Part shown: one piece after another, positions 1 through 12,350 of the stretch | Layout: the number at the start of each line of letters is the position of its first letter | Position numbering within the stretch: position 1 is the stretch's first letter | Origin: Glandiceps talaboti | Lineage: Eukaryota > Hemichordata > Enteropneusta > Spengelidae | DNA: 64,000 bases | NCBI RefSeq assembly: GCF_964340395.1 | Contig: NC_135558.1 | Coordinates: forward strand, 2,154,501-2,218,500 | Reading direction: 5' to 3' | Translations under genes and position numbers: made by a program | Notes under the pieces: model-generated | Database searches by the model: none | What the model was told of the DNA's origin: nothing | What the model saw: the letters and a program-made list of their open reading frames with translations, nothing else

Positions 1-189
1 TGTATATTCTGATGTTCTTTGTTCAGCAGTCAGAACACAAAAAGTACACCTGGGGCCATATATTATATTCAGTAGATGTTGGAGATGAGCTGTGAGATGA
101 GTGAACATAAATCTGAGGAATATGATATGATCATATATTGTGCAAGGCAGGCTTATGTAATCTTATTACTTTTCAGATAATCTTTAAGT

Positions 190-835
190 TTTTGTTAGCA
201 CAACTGAACTGATAAGGTTCAGTAGTGCTATAGGCATGGTGTGGTGTCTGTCCGTCCGTCTGTCTGTCTGTCAGTCTGTCTGTCTGTGTATGTATGTGTG
301 TGTGTGGACGAGTTAAACTCAAAACCACCATACCAATCACCATAGTATTTGGCGGGGATACTACTTTTGGTGTCTTGTTGTTCAAAGCAGAATGATTGCA
401 TCACAGGTATGTGATTTGGGTCAAAAAATGTCATTTTTGGTCAAAAAGCTGAACTCAAAAACCAATGTTCAGATTGGTCTGAAATTTGGTGGGAACATTC
501 TTAGATGTATTTAGAATAAGATTTGGTCATGATATGATGATTCCATCAGTATTATGCAAATTAGGACTAAATTTGTGCACTTTTTAGTCGAAAATCTTTA
601 ATTCCAAACTACTGAGCAGATTTGGCTGAAATTTAATAGAGATGCATTTGGGGTTGTATAGATGAAGAAATATTAAGTATACGATTTCATTAGTGATATG
701 CAAATTTGGAGTGAAAATGTGAATTTTGATCAAAAACTTGTATCTCAAAAAGTACTTGGTCAATGAAACTGAAATATGGTGAGATGTTTCTAGCTGTGTT
801 ATTCTGCAGATTTTGTTCAAAATATTTTGCCACAA
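190..835 (+). mobile_element. Dispersed microsatellite-bearing repeat, copy 1
   Basis: It starts with GCACAACTGAACTGATAAGG and GTTCAGTAGTGC, has an internal TCTG/TG microsatellite (about 250-305), then degenerate segments such as CAGATTTGGCTGAAATTT and ATGCAAATT. The same order is found inverted at about 35,380-36,072. The layout (conserved end, internal microsatellite, repeated core) resembles non-autonomous Helitron or pearl-type elements of invertebrates, which is inference. Small open frames on the minus strand here have no support. Confidence 0.6.
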
Positions 836-840
836 CTGGC

Positions 841-1430
841 CCTAGCAACCATGATCACGCCCTTAGCAACAACCAAATGCCGGAACGATGGTGTATTTCA
901 CAAAGATAACAAAAGGGATTCTTAGACAAGTGAACAAACATTCAGAAAGTGTATGCAAATATGCCTAGCAACAAGACCATGCCCATAGCAACAGCCAAAT
1001 CATCAAATATATTGCAAAGATAACAAGTGATTAATAGACAAGTGAATAAACATTCAAAAAAGGTATGTAAATGTGCCTAGCAACAAGACCATGCCCATAA
1101 CAACAACCAAATGATCACGTATATTGCAAAGATAACAGGGATTAATAGACAAATGAATAAGCATTCAAAAATTGTATGCAGATATACTTAGCAACAAGAC
1201 CATGCCCATAGAAACAGCCATATGATGATGTATACCGCAAAGATAACATCAGGGATTCATAGACAAATGAATAAACATTCAAAAAATGTATGCAAATATG
1301 TCTAGCAACATGACCACACCCATAACAACAGCTAAATGATCATTTATATTGCAAAGATAACAACAGGGCTGGATAGGCAACTGGATAATCATTCAGCAAA
1401 TGAACACCTATACCTAGCATGGATCACCAT
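841..1430. repeat. ~115-bp degenerate tandem repeat
   Basis: Six diverged units, each starting CCTAGCAAC...CATGCCCATAGCAACA and containing ATTGCAAAGATAACA and GAATAAACATTCA. Confidence 0.88.
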
Positions 1431-1789
1431 GTGAATAAATATTTTTAAAAACTATACAGTTGTGCTACAAAGCCATTGGCACTATTTTTATTGGCTAGAA
1501 CATCATTTGATGTAGGGATTATAATGAATAGGCATGAAAATAAGATAAAAGTGTATTTATTAACTTACTTTTAGAGAATTTTTCTTTCTTGCAGACTGTC
1601 TTCATTTTTAATGGTATAATATGAAAAAAAATTGATTCATAAACAGACTAAATTAAGTTACCAAGACAACAATGATATCCATACATTATTCTGATGTGAA
1701 ACATAGAGTAGAAGAATTAAAATCTCTAATTTTGTAGACTGCATCTTAGTTCAATTGTAAGACAAAGTGTGCTATAGGAATATAAAGAT

Positions 1790-2125
1790 ATTATACCATA
1801 CACAAACCAAGTTATTATCTTTGAACAGAAAACATGATTGTTCTATGTCACAACAATTTAACCTGTGTCTTGTCACTTGGTCTGGGGTATTCGAAATGCG
1901 AGACAAAAACGATCCAAATTGCCGTTATTTTTCTGATTTTCCACAAATTATGCTTGAGGAGGTATAATTATATTATTCCTCAATATTTTTCTTTATTCAG
2001 TTGGAAAATACTTGTGACCTAAGGGTTCAATTTGTCACTACTTGTCTAGTGACTCGTAGTGACATGGCTCCTTAGGTCACTTGTATTTTCCTTGGTTGAA
2101 CGAAGATATTGGGGACTCATATCTA
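1790..2125. mobile_element. Hairpin-bearing dispersed repeat, copy 1
   Basis: Related to 11,998-12,350 over about 330 bases. It contains a hairpin (1996-2101) with arms TCAGTTGGAAAATACTTG and TGTATTTTCCTTGGTTGA around TGACCTAAGG/CCTTAGGTCA. It is non-coding, and the two short frames overlapping it are not conserved between copies. Confidence 0.65.
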
Positions 2126-2735
2126 ATTATTTATTAGGTTAAAGTGACATCATATCATGTTTACATCTGTTAAAGGAATTGAAATTGTTTGCTTGTCTAC
2201 TTCAAAAAAAGACATAAAATGACAGTATATAGTTTCATTGCAAACAGCAGGGACTACACAGATTAGTTACATCCTAATATGTGAATAGAAGAAACAGAGC
2301 TAGAGGGGAACTTTGGGTAAAACTCACCGACTGGTAATACATTGCCTTAATGTAACTGAGACTGAGCTACATCCTAGCTCTATACTTGCCCACAAAACTG
2401 AATTATACTTTCATTACAGTAAGTTGTTTTGTACGGCATCCTTTGTGCAAAGGAGTTTAGAATGTTATTTTTGACAGCACAGGAGTAATTAGTGTTCACT
2501 TTCTGTACACTGTTACTTACAGCTGAATGGATGACTTGACAAGACAAGACATCCATCTGTGGTTGTTAATACATCAACTGATTTCACATTATTTCCATCA
2601 GTATGGATGGAAGCAAATTATAAATTGTGATCTTAAATTTTGCGAGTCAGCTAGGAGTAAAGTGTTAAATACTGTAAACTGTCAAATAGTATCAAATTTA
2701 AGTTTTGTGCCAAACACAGAAATTGAATTATTAAC
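2126..2735. other. Non-coding, no feature seen
   Basis: AT-rich. A 93-codon plus-strand frame (2527-2808) runs into the ACAAAC repeat and shows no domain, so it is not called. Confidence 0.6.
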
Positions 2736-2746
2736 TTGTGTTCCAA

Positions 2747-2790
2747 ACACAAACACAAACACAAACACAAACACAAACACAAACACAAAC
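2747..2790. repeat. (ACAAAC)n short tandem repeat
   Basis: About seven hexamers. Confidence 0.95.
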
Positions 2791-2977
2791 TTGAAAAATT
2801 GTACCTGAAATTTTCAACTGCTCACTTCAGTCTTTGTCAACAGATTGATCCACTATTAAGAACATGAAATTTCAGGTACAGTTTTCAAGTATGTCTTTGG
2901 AAAAAAAAGTCAATACTATGGTTTACCGAACACAGACATAATATCTTTTTTTTTCTCCTTTGGTGAAATAAAATACT

Positions 2978-2979
2978 GT

Positions 2980-3022
<43 letters not shown>

Positions 3023-3025
3023 TTT
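2978..3025. repeat. (TTTA)n microsatellite
   Basis: About 11 TTTA units. Confidence 0.95.
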
Positions 3026-3669
3026 CCAAGGGTGACTCACAGGACAAGTCCCATTAACAGGCTCCAACAATAAAATTGTACAAAATTGTTGAAAGATGAG
3101 AAAGAAAATAGATTTTAAATGTTGCCTGTATATTGATGTGACTGCAGACTGAAAATCCTCCATTTCCTTGGTAATAAATAAGTCAATGCCCTGTGTCATG
3201 TTCGATAATAATCTGCATGGTGCAATTACAATTCTGTTGTGATTTGACTTGCAGTCAACTCACGTTGAGAGGATTCCCTTATGTACTGCATAGATAATCC
3301 CCTACAGTCATTTGACAATCTAAATGGCCAGTACTTCATCATTTATTAAAAGGTGAACATGTTATGTGTGGTACTTTTAAACTCTCTTTTCTCTTGGGGT
3401 CAACATTTAGTCAACTTTGACCTTTGACCTTATAATCATGTATTACAGATTACTCTTTTGTATTGATATCAGTTTTCTGAGGTTTGTTACACGTCATGCA
3501 AACATTTTTAATTTCTCTACTTGTATGCCTTCACTTTTTGCTTCTAAAATTAATGAATTAAATACAATTTTCATAAGTTATGAAGTGAATAAACACCATA
3601 GCAACGTGTATTCTTTATTTTGAACATTAAAGTAACAGAAAATGACAATTTTGGTAAAAATACAAATCT

Positions 3670-3820
3670 TTTAAGTACAAAGTTGGTTCAGCCTCTTTTT
3701 ACCAAGGGGGAGGGAGGGAAGGGAAGGGAAAGGGGGATATTCTTTAGGTACATAGCTGGTTAAGCCTCTTTCTATCAAGGGGGAGGGAAGGAGGGAGGGA
3801 GGGAGGGGAAAGGGGAATAT
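3670..3820. repeat. Purine-rich duplication (GGGAGGGAAGG)
   Basis: Two related roughly 75-base units, each GCCTCTTTNTANCAAGGGGG followed by a GGGA/GGAA tract. Confidence 0.8.
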
Positions 3821-3859
3821 TTGTTTGTACACAAATAAACTACAAGTTGGGAACAACGG

Positions 3860-5380
3860 AATTAAAACATTTGTAAATGATTTTAGATTTTACCTGCTTT
3901 GGCTGCCTCATCCAAAAAAAACAATCAAGTCTTCATTACTCTTTCTACCACAGGCTTATACCTTTATTTCCAGGTAAGGGATGGAATTTTTTTCAGTTTC
4001 TTCATTTTCAGCTTTAAGGATTGTTTTACTGTCAAATTTGATATCTACCTTAAAACAGACTACGATCAGCAGATGTTCTTCACATCTGGCAATAAAGAAA
4101 AAGAAAATGTGAAATTTGTTAATTTAGTAATAAATTTCAGCTTTATTTTTGAGCAAATATTTTCAAATGAGATATGTTTTAGATTTGATTTGCTCTCTGG
4201 TGGCTTTTTAAATGAAGGAAATAGTGTAAATACCAGAAATTTGCTTATCTGGCAATGGGAAAAAGCTTGTAAAGCTTGTAAAATTCAACAAATATCTCAG
4301 TGATGATTTCTATTTGAATAAGCTGTTTTTCATCTCGTAGCAGATCTTACGAGATCCAGCATGAGCCAATTCGTCCATAGTAACCACTTGAGGGTGGTCA
4401 AGCTGAAAGTGTCAAACACTTAGTAACACTATTGTTCTCAATGTCATCGCATATGGTCACGGCCGAAAGCTTGACCACGATCACATGTTTGACAACCGTT
4501 GTATATGTTTTCAGTTTGAATTGAAAACACTGCATGAGCATTAGAGATTTTTCATGTTGGCCAAAGGAAAAAAAAATTGAAAAGCTAGTAAATTAAACAG
4601 ATAATATGAGCATGACATTTAAGCAAATATTTTCGGGCAAGATATTTGTTGTGAAGTTACTGAATGGTAGTCTTAGAGAGAAAATATTGAATAAACAGTA
4701 TATCAGAAACAGCTCAGTTGACAAATTATGAAGTATGTAAATTTAACGCTGAATTTGTGACCATCTTATACCTTGTAGACATTAAGGTGAACATAATATT
4801 CCTTGGACATAGGGTGAAAGGTGTAAAAGATGTTAAATATTGCTTCTATGCCTGGCAGTCAAACTGAATAGAATTATAATTGTTCACTTTGAAATTACAT
4901 TTTTTAGTGGAATATTGCTGCCTGCAGGTGCTGATGTAATTTGGTTGTAAAATTAATTTGACAGTTGTAGTTCACTGTGAGGCCTTATAAAAATCTGTGT
5001 CAGAACTGATCGATAGATCCGTGTAATCAGTTCAATTTAATCATTTCATTTTCTATTTTATTATTTAATCATTATTTCTGTTGTTCAGAAGAATTTAAGT
5101 CGAGTTGAATGATGACAATGCTGTAATAATTTAATAGACAATTGACTATGTCTTGAGTTACTGTAATGAGTTATTTTTATGTACATTTTGTTCAGAAAGT
5201 AGTACTAGAAGATGATTTATTTAAGGTAAATTTTATTACTCAATATATTCCAGCTGAATTACAAGTGACATAGGGGGTCTATTAAACACGAAACTTCAAG
5301 TTGGAAATGACTGATAAATTAAGGCTCCTTAATATGTTATAAGATTTTCAGTCTGGCTGAAGAAAGCTATTTGGAATAAT
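3860..5380. other. Non-coding, no gene seen
   Basis: AT-rich. A 134-codon frame at 3899-4303 is rich in F, I and K, typical of translated AT-rich sequence, and has no domain I recognise. Confidence 0.6.
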
Positions 5381-5387
5381 TGCCCCG

Positions 5388-5475
5388 TTGTGTGTGTGTG
5401 TATGTGTGTGTGTGCGTGCACGTGCGTGCGTGCGTGCGTGTGTGTGTGTGTGCGTGTGTGCGTGCGTGCGTGTGG
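5388..5475. repeat. (GT)n/(GCGT)n microsatellite
   Basis: Alternating GT and GTGC units. Confidence 0.95.
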
Positions 5476-5720
5476 TGGGACAGACTGAAGAAAATGATTT
5501 AGAGCACTTTTTTATGGAGGTGGGATGGGGTGAGGAAGCAAGTTCGTTAAATATGCTAGAAAATGTCTTGCACATTTTTATGTATAATTCTGGAATGATG
5601 TGACAACCAGCGAATAGGTAACTACTAAGTTTCATTTCATTTATTGCATTTCACTAAAATATTGCTGAAAGTAAAATTTCTTTTTTTGGAAAATTAGTAA
5701 ATAAAGAATTTCTTTTATCA

Positions 5721-5815
5721 GTATATCCCAATTTATAGTAGGTAAAAAAGACAGTTGATTGACATGTATATCCCAATTTATAGTAGGTAAAAAAGACAGT
5801 TGATTGACATGTATA
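5721..5815. repeat. 45-bp tandem duplication
   Basis: Two exact copies starting at GTATATCCCAATTTATAGTA (5721 and 5766). Confidence 0.95.
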
Positions 5816-5889
5816 TTGTGTAAATAAGTTAAAATCTAGATTTGTACTGAATTCAAATACTTGTCTTTTTACACTTATCAAATAAGTTC

Positions 5890-7652
5890 AAATAAAGTTA
5901 ACCCTAGCTTTGATAATACCGATAGGTTGTACAGAAAGTGAAGTGTCTTGTTAGTCTGTCTACACGCCACGGTTGTTCTCTTTACTACATTCCGCAATGA
6001 TCTCAAAACTGTGGAAATTGTGAATGAGTGTTGAGGAGGTTCAGCAAATAGACAGGCTAGACTTTATTTTTATAAATGATAAAACGAAGAAAGATCAAAG
6101 AGAACAATCTTGCATACTATTATCAATTTGCTCAGATTGCTGTGGGGGAGGGTCAAAACCATGACTCAACGTCCTCATAAGAACACAAGGAGTCTAAATA
6201 ATCACTCACTGTCTACCGTGACCCTGTTTAGAGGTGAAATGTTTGTATAATATTGACAATATGACAACTATTGGGTTGTCATAGCAACCGTCAAAGCATG
6301 TTAATATTTTCAAACCCGCAGTGAAGTAGAACTTTGATCTTTCCTATTTGACATTGGTTGAGTCACTATTGTGCTGGTACCTGCAGCTTATAAATAAAAC
6401 AAAACTTGCATCAATTGTGGTATGACCTGAATAGAATCAGACAGTCAGATAATAGCAGTTTGTTATTTTGTAACACCAGTAAACAAATACTATCCAACTT
6501 TTGTAATGTAAATGTTGGCAGTTTAAGTGCACTAATGGTATTAGTTATCCAATGTAACATCTAAATTCAGTCAAAACACACCATTGACAGTGAATGAAGT
6601 CTTGATTGCAATCTTAATATAATTAAATACGGAGGGTACCAGACAGGGAATGCAATGTATTGTAATTGTGTGTTTTAGTCTCTTCACCAATATTGATCTG
6701 TTTGTAGATCAGACACATTATATCAATACACACCAGACTTGCTTTGATGGCTTTGACAGAGAATGGCCGATTTCAGAAAGGTAGAGGAATCCTTTAGAGA
6801 AACAGAAATAATTAAGTGTTTGATGATGTCATTTATAAGGTTACCTCCCACTCCAGGAGAAAATGATCTACTACTTAAGTCTTTGTAGAAGGACTGCAGC
6901 CAATTAATTACCCAGGAAGCAAATCAATACATCTATTTCAAGCTAAATTGAACCTTAAGGGTGTCATTCCTAATTCAGTGCACACATTTTAATTATATTA
7001 AATAAACTGATATGTGAAGTCAATAGTTTCTTAATTTTAGTAAATTATAGATGTGTGAACAAAAACACAACCCTGTTTTTATTAAGAAAAAGCAACATTT
7101 GAAGACTGCATACATGAAGGATTTCCTTGAAGGCTACTAAACAAACTCAAGGACAAAGTAATATTAACTCCTTAAATATAAACTGTAGTTTGATTTTTTA
7201 TGTTTTCTTCAAATTACAAAAATACAAGTCTGTTTTTTATTTGGAGAGAGTAAACTTTGAGAACCATTGTCCTTTGGATGAATGCTAGTAAATAATTACA
7301 TACAGGTAACCAAGGACAAGGTAATTCCTTTGTTTTCCCAGTTTTTAAATTTCATTTATATAATTATTTATACACAAACATGTAACCTTGTATTTATTTG
7401 ATGATAGCAAATTTTGAGGACTGCAGAGCAAAGTAATCATTAAAATGGCAATTGAAAAAACGTTAATGATTTTGATAAATTTGCAAGTATACAAAATTAT
7501 TGATGACATATGCAGCTAATGGCAATGATACATAATGTATAATGTATAAGATACAGATTCAATATGGAGTCTACCTTGTACATTAGTCACAAGAGAGCAC
7601 CCAGTAGTGAATATTTTTTGCCAAGCAGTCAATAAAAAGAGTTTGTTTGCTT
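5890..7652. other. Non-coding, no feature seen
   Basis: AT-rich with no array, palindrome or coding signal. Confidence 0.6.
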
Positions 7653-8036
7653 AGGCCTAGAAACAATAATTGTTTGGTACCGATTACCTGACCCCAACTA
7701 GATTTTCACTGCCGACCCTAAACTATTTTATAAATATTCGAGAAAAAATAATAAAATCGTGAAAATTGTGAAGTGTGGCCAGAAATAGTGGATGTGGAAA
7801 CTGCTATCAACTGAAAAAGACAAATAAAACTATTCTTCCAATTTGTAATGGCTGTACATCTGATAGGAAGAAATGAACAACACAGAGACCATTTGGAAAA
7901 CAATGGAAAACCTGAACTAGATACTCTCACAGAAAAAAAAATATACAATAAAATAAAATAAAAAATCTACCCACCCCACCTATTCTGTGTAAAATTGAGA
8001 GTAACCGGAACCACACAATTGTTTTTGTTAGGCCTT
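7653..8036. mobile_element. GGCC-ended MITE, copy A
   Basis: Imperfect terminal inverted repeats of about 35 bases (AGGCCTAGAAACAATAATTG; the inverse at the right reads AGGCCTAACAAAAACAATTG) and TTA on both flanks. Internal sequence is shared with copies B and C, e.g. AGAAATAGTGGATG and AACTATTCTTCCAAT. A 3-bp TTA duplication and GGCC ends suggest the PIF/Harbinger group. No transposase. Confidence 0.8.
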
Positions 8037-8779
8037 ATTCAATTTCAAATTTATTATCATTCCTACAGTGTCAGATATTAAGTCTTAGCTTGAAATAGTT
8101 TTTGATATCAGTAGTTATTTTGTCATGAAAAAATTATTAATATATACAGAACTGAGATCACCAAGTCAAATTGTAACCTGCCGTCAACATATGAATACAG
8201 ACCAAAGTTGTATAGTTACGCATACAGTGGATTTGATTGTTACAAAATAAAATGATAAATGGATATATATGTGGAGGCATATTACATTGTTAGTGTCATG
8301 GCTTATCTCTACCAATTGTTTACAGCAATCTAAAACACATCAGGGTAACACAACGTTTCCACTCAACCCAAGTATTTGAATTGTAGTCATTCAAACTTTG
8401 CATTCAATTTACCAAGGTAGCAAGTACGCAGTTACTTCGCAGACGGTGTGGCATTACGTTTATAGCAGCATTACGTGACTTTCCAGCAACCGCTTTAAAG
8501 TAACCACACACCTTAGCTACATCATTAGTTGTCTAACTCACTTCATTGTGTGTAGCTACTTTACAATATTAAATTGATAATGTTGTTGTGTTTTGTGCAC
8601 GGTAGAAATACTGTGTTCTCCTTGAGCCAAAGTAATGCACGGCCACAGGGTATGTCCGGTCCTATGGTAAATTCTGATGTTTCTCCTTGGTTAAATGTCC
8701 AAGTGGTGCTAAAAAACCGTAGTTACCAAGCATCCAAAGATTTTAATTCCATTACTATTATGGTATGTGTGAAACATTC

Positions 8780-9290
8780 AGGTATATTTCGTCATTGTAT
8801 GTGCCAACTAAGAGGCGTATAAGTATATGATTTATGTGAAGGGTTTTAGGGAAAATTATTGTCAAAAATTCAATATACCTATGCTAACTCCCTGGTATAT
8901 ACTGTGCATTGTCTACTCCTTATATTTACAATTGGAATTTTAGTCAGTTATCTAGAGTCCAAAGATTTTAATTCTGTACTTTTATGTTCTACATATGTGT
9001 GAAACATCCCTTATGTAGAGTATATACTTGTCATATGTGTCAAGTAAGAAGCTTGAATAGCATTCAATGATTTATGTTAAGAATTCTGTGGAAAATTACT
9101 GCCAAAAATTGATCTTGTGTTAATTAACTCCCTGTAATTTTTTCCTTGTAGGTACCAACTAGAGGTTATGAAAGTAATTATTTATTTATGTAAGGGATTT
9201 TGTGGAAACATTATTGCCAAAATTATGCTCCCTGTAAATTTTAATCAAATGTGCCAACTAGAGGCTATGTGATCATTTGAAAGTGATAAA
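8780..9290. repeat. Degenerate ~150-200-bp repeat
   Basis: Three to four diverged copies with ATGTGCCAACTAGAGGC, ATGATTTATGT, GGAAAATTATTGCCAAAAAT and TAACTCCCTG in the same order. Confidence 0.7.
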
Positions 9291-9299
9291 TAAATGAAA

Positions 9300-10541
9300 T
9301 ATATATTATTACCCTGAATAAATAAACTGTTAATCAGAAACCATGAATATTTGAAAAGTGACTAGAAATGATAAAAAATCAATCTGAACTTCATCAAATT
9401 TTTTGCCTGTGTATATTTCTTTGTCTGTGTATTAATACTTTGGAACAGTTTTAAAATATAGCCAATGTCACTTAACCTTACCGAAACAGTATCGTTTCAC
9501 AAATATTCATATGAATGGTTTGTAAATATTGATAGAATTGACAACACTTTAGGCACATCAACTCTTTACAATATACAAATAATTGTGATTCATTGTTATC
9601 ACTGAAATCATATAATAATGATAATCAAGCCAATTTATAATGCATCTGTTCTCTGAAGAGCTCCAGGCGCAGACACAGATCTACTAACAAAATGATAGGA
9701 TACAGAGAAACAATTTGAAAATATGGAAGGATGTAGAGAGAAGTGTGTAAGTGAGTGAGAGTTCAGATTGAAATGGGTAAGTTTTAAGGGCAGAGTGGAA
9801 GGAAGACTTAGAGAGAGAGTGACGAAGACTGTTCCTAATTGAAGGAGCAGTGTATCTCAAAATATTATATTTTATGTAGTCTGCTGCAATGGACTGAGTA
9901 ACATAATTTGTATTTTGTTTGTAATTTGATGAGTTAGAGCATCTGAAGTGTTGTCTTTATCTGTATTATTAACCTAGATGAAACTACATTTGTGACACAT
10001 ATTGGCAAGGCTAGGTAAAATTAGCTGTATTAAGCTTTAATCATTGTGATAACAATTTCATATTTTATATCTACAATTTCTGATAGTAACCAATGGCAAC
10101 TGAAGCATTACAATAAATTGAAATTATTTTAAATGAAATATATTGACATGTTTTTATACAAATGACATAAATTGGTTGAAGTATATAGAAGATTTGTCAT
10201 ATGATATAAAGACAGCAATACTAAAGAATACCCTGAAGGACTTAAAGCCATCAGATTCAGACTTATGTCTCACAGTAAATTCTTAGCTGATCTAATCTCT
10301 GTACAATGTCTGTCACCAATTTTTCACCAAATTATAAATTAACATCATAAGTTGTCGGTTCATGTCAATTTTGCGAATTATCATTTCATTAGTAACAATT
10401 TTTGGTAAAATTTTCATATTACTGCCATGGATAGTTGTTAGTTGTATATATCAATTAAAATTTCTCACTATTTACAACTTTTTTGCAAAATTTTCAAATG
10501 CTTAATATGAACTATCACTATAGATAGTTTTTTTGTATTTA
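9300..10541. other. Non-coding, no feature seen
   Basis: AT-rich. A short AGAGAGAG stretch at about 9811. Confidence 0.6.
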
Positions 10542-10913
10542 AGGCCTAAAAAAATTGTTTGGTTCCTCTTACCCGACCCCACCTAACTTTTCACTGCCGA
10601 CCCGAAACTTTTTTTTTTTACATATTCATAATAAAACCGTAAAAATTGTGAAGTCTCACGAGAAATAGTGGATGCGGAAACTGACATCAATTTAAAAAGA
10701 TAATATAAAACTATTCTTCCAATCTGTAATGGCTGTACTGTGATCTGATAGGAAGAAATGAACAATACAGAGACCATTTGGAAAACAATGGAAGACCTGA
10801 AGTAGACACTCACACAGAAAATAAAAATATAGTAAAATAAAATAGAAAATCTACCTACCCCACTAAAATTGAGCGTCACTGGAACCACACAAATTATTTT
10901 TTTTATTAGGCCT
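10542..10913. mobile_element. GGCC-ended MITE, copy B
   Basis: Same family and orientation as copy A, with AGGCCTAAAAAAATTGTTTG at the left and TTTTTTATTAGGCCT at the right. Flanks are TAA and TTA. Confidence 0.8.
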
Positions 10914-11997
10914 TAGAGAGTTTTATAACAGTCAAAAGAGAACTGATATCACTCAGTACGTACCTGTTTATATATTCATTCAACTGCCATTTTTAAATGT
11001 CATATTATTATAAAACCGTTTTTCTACATTTTTTTTATCAAATTACAAATTCAACTCTAATATTATTAATATTATGTTTCTTTAAATTACAAATTCGTTG
11101 ATTAATATTATATTATACAGCTTTAAATGCAAACAATATGAATTGTCACATCAACATTAAACTTTTATTTACAAAATTTACATTCATTTTTGATTAATAA
11201 TAAAAGTTATGAATTGTTACCATACATACCTTCAGATTCTAATATTAAGATATTCTAAAAATAAATGTTTATAAGATTAGGGACTCTCATTGTAGATAGT
11301 TGTCGTCCATATATTCCTTTGAATGTCATATGAATTGTCATTTCAAAAAAACATTTTTTTTAAAAATTTACGTAAGATTGTACATGCTTACAATACATAA
11401 ATGATTAAATGATATATTCCTTCAAATGTCAATTATTTGGAATTTGAATCTAACTTCAGGAAATGACTGCTGAGGTATGGAACTAGTTAAAGAATTAGAC
11501 TGTTTTTGTACTTATTTTCTTCTGAATTAGTTTGAATCGTCATTGAAAATAATTTCACCATCTCATAGTGAACAACTATTTGTATATCAAGGAGAACTCA
11601 ACATTTAAACATTAATTTGTATTCTAATACTTGGTACAAATCTTATTTCAATTTGTTCAGGAAATATGAATCAGTTGTTTGAGATTATTAGTCATGTCTG
11701 CTGATTATCAATGCATGGAATAATTTCTCAAGAGGAAATCCATGACATGAATTGTAAACAGCAACCATTTGAAGACGGTAAATATCGGTATAATACAGGC
11801 GCCATGTCTAATGTCTAATCAGATAGAGGGTGTACATGGCAATGTTGACCCCTAAGTGTTGTACAATAATATGCTATTTTTTGGGGTAAAGGTTAAAGTG
11901 TGACAGTGTACCAAGGTATTGATATCAGGATTGTAAATAAGAAAGACCTGTATAAATACTATGACAGAACCTAATGAGTGTTCTCTGCAGTTGTACA
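10914..11997. other. AT-rich non-coding
   Basis: Diffuse similarity between neighbouring ATTACAAATT-type segments. No gene seen. Confidence 0.55.
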
Positions 11998-12350
11998 TGA
12001 TTATACCATGTATGAACCAAGTTGAACAAAAAATATGGAATATATATTCTGGTCATTCTACGTCATGACAATGCGTATCTATGTCATGACACAAGTGTCT
12101 ACATCACTGGTTCTGCTGTGTTTGAAATATGAGTCAAAACTTTCAAAATTGCCATTACTTTCACCACTTTTTCTTTGATATTACTGCACTGGTATAATTA
12201 TGTTATTCTCTAATATTTTTCTTCATTCAGCTGGAAAATACTCATGACCTAAGGGTTGTCACTATAAGTCTAGCGACGTGTAATGACAAAGACCCCCTTA
12301 GTTCACTCATATTTTCCTTGGCTGAGCAAAGAAAAATTATTGGGAAATAT
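11998..12350. mobile_element. Hairpin-bearing dispersed repeat, copy 2
   Basis: Diverged relative of 1790-2125 with the same landmarks (GGTATAATTATGTTATTC, GGAAAATACTCATGACCTAA, hairpin at 12226-12327). Confidence 0.65.

Noticed and set aside
3899-4303. 134-codon plus-strand frame
   Set aside because: Composition is F/I/K-rich as expected of AT-rich DNA; no domain, homologue or splice support that I can see.
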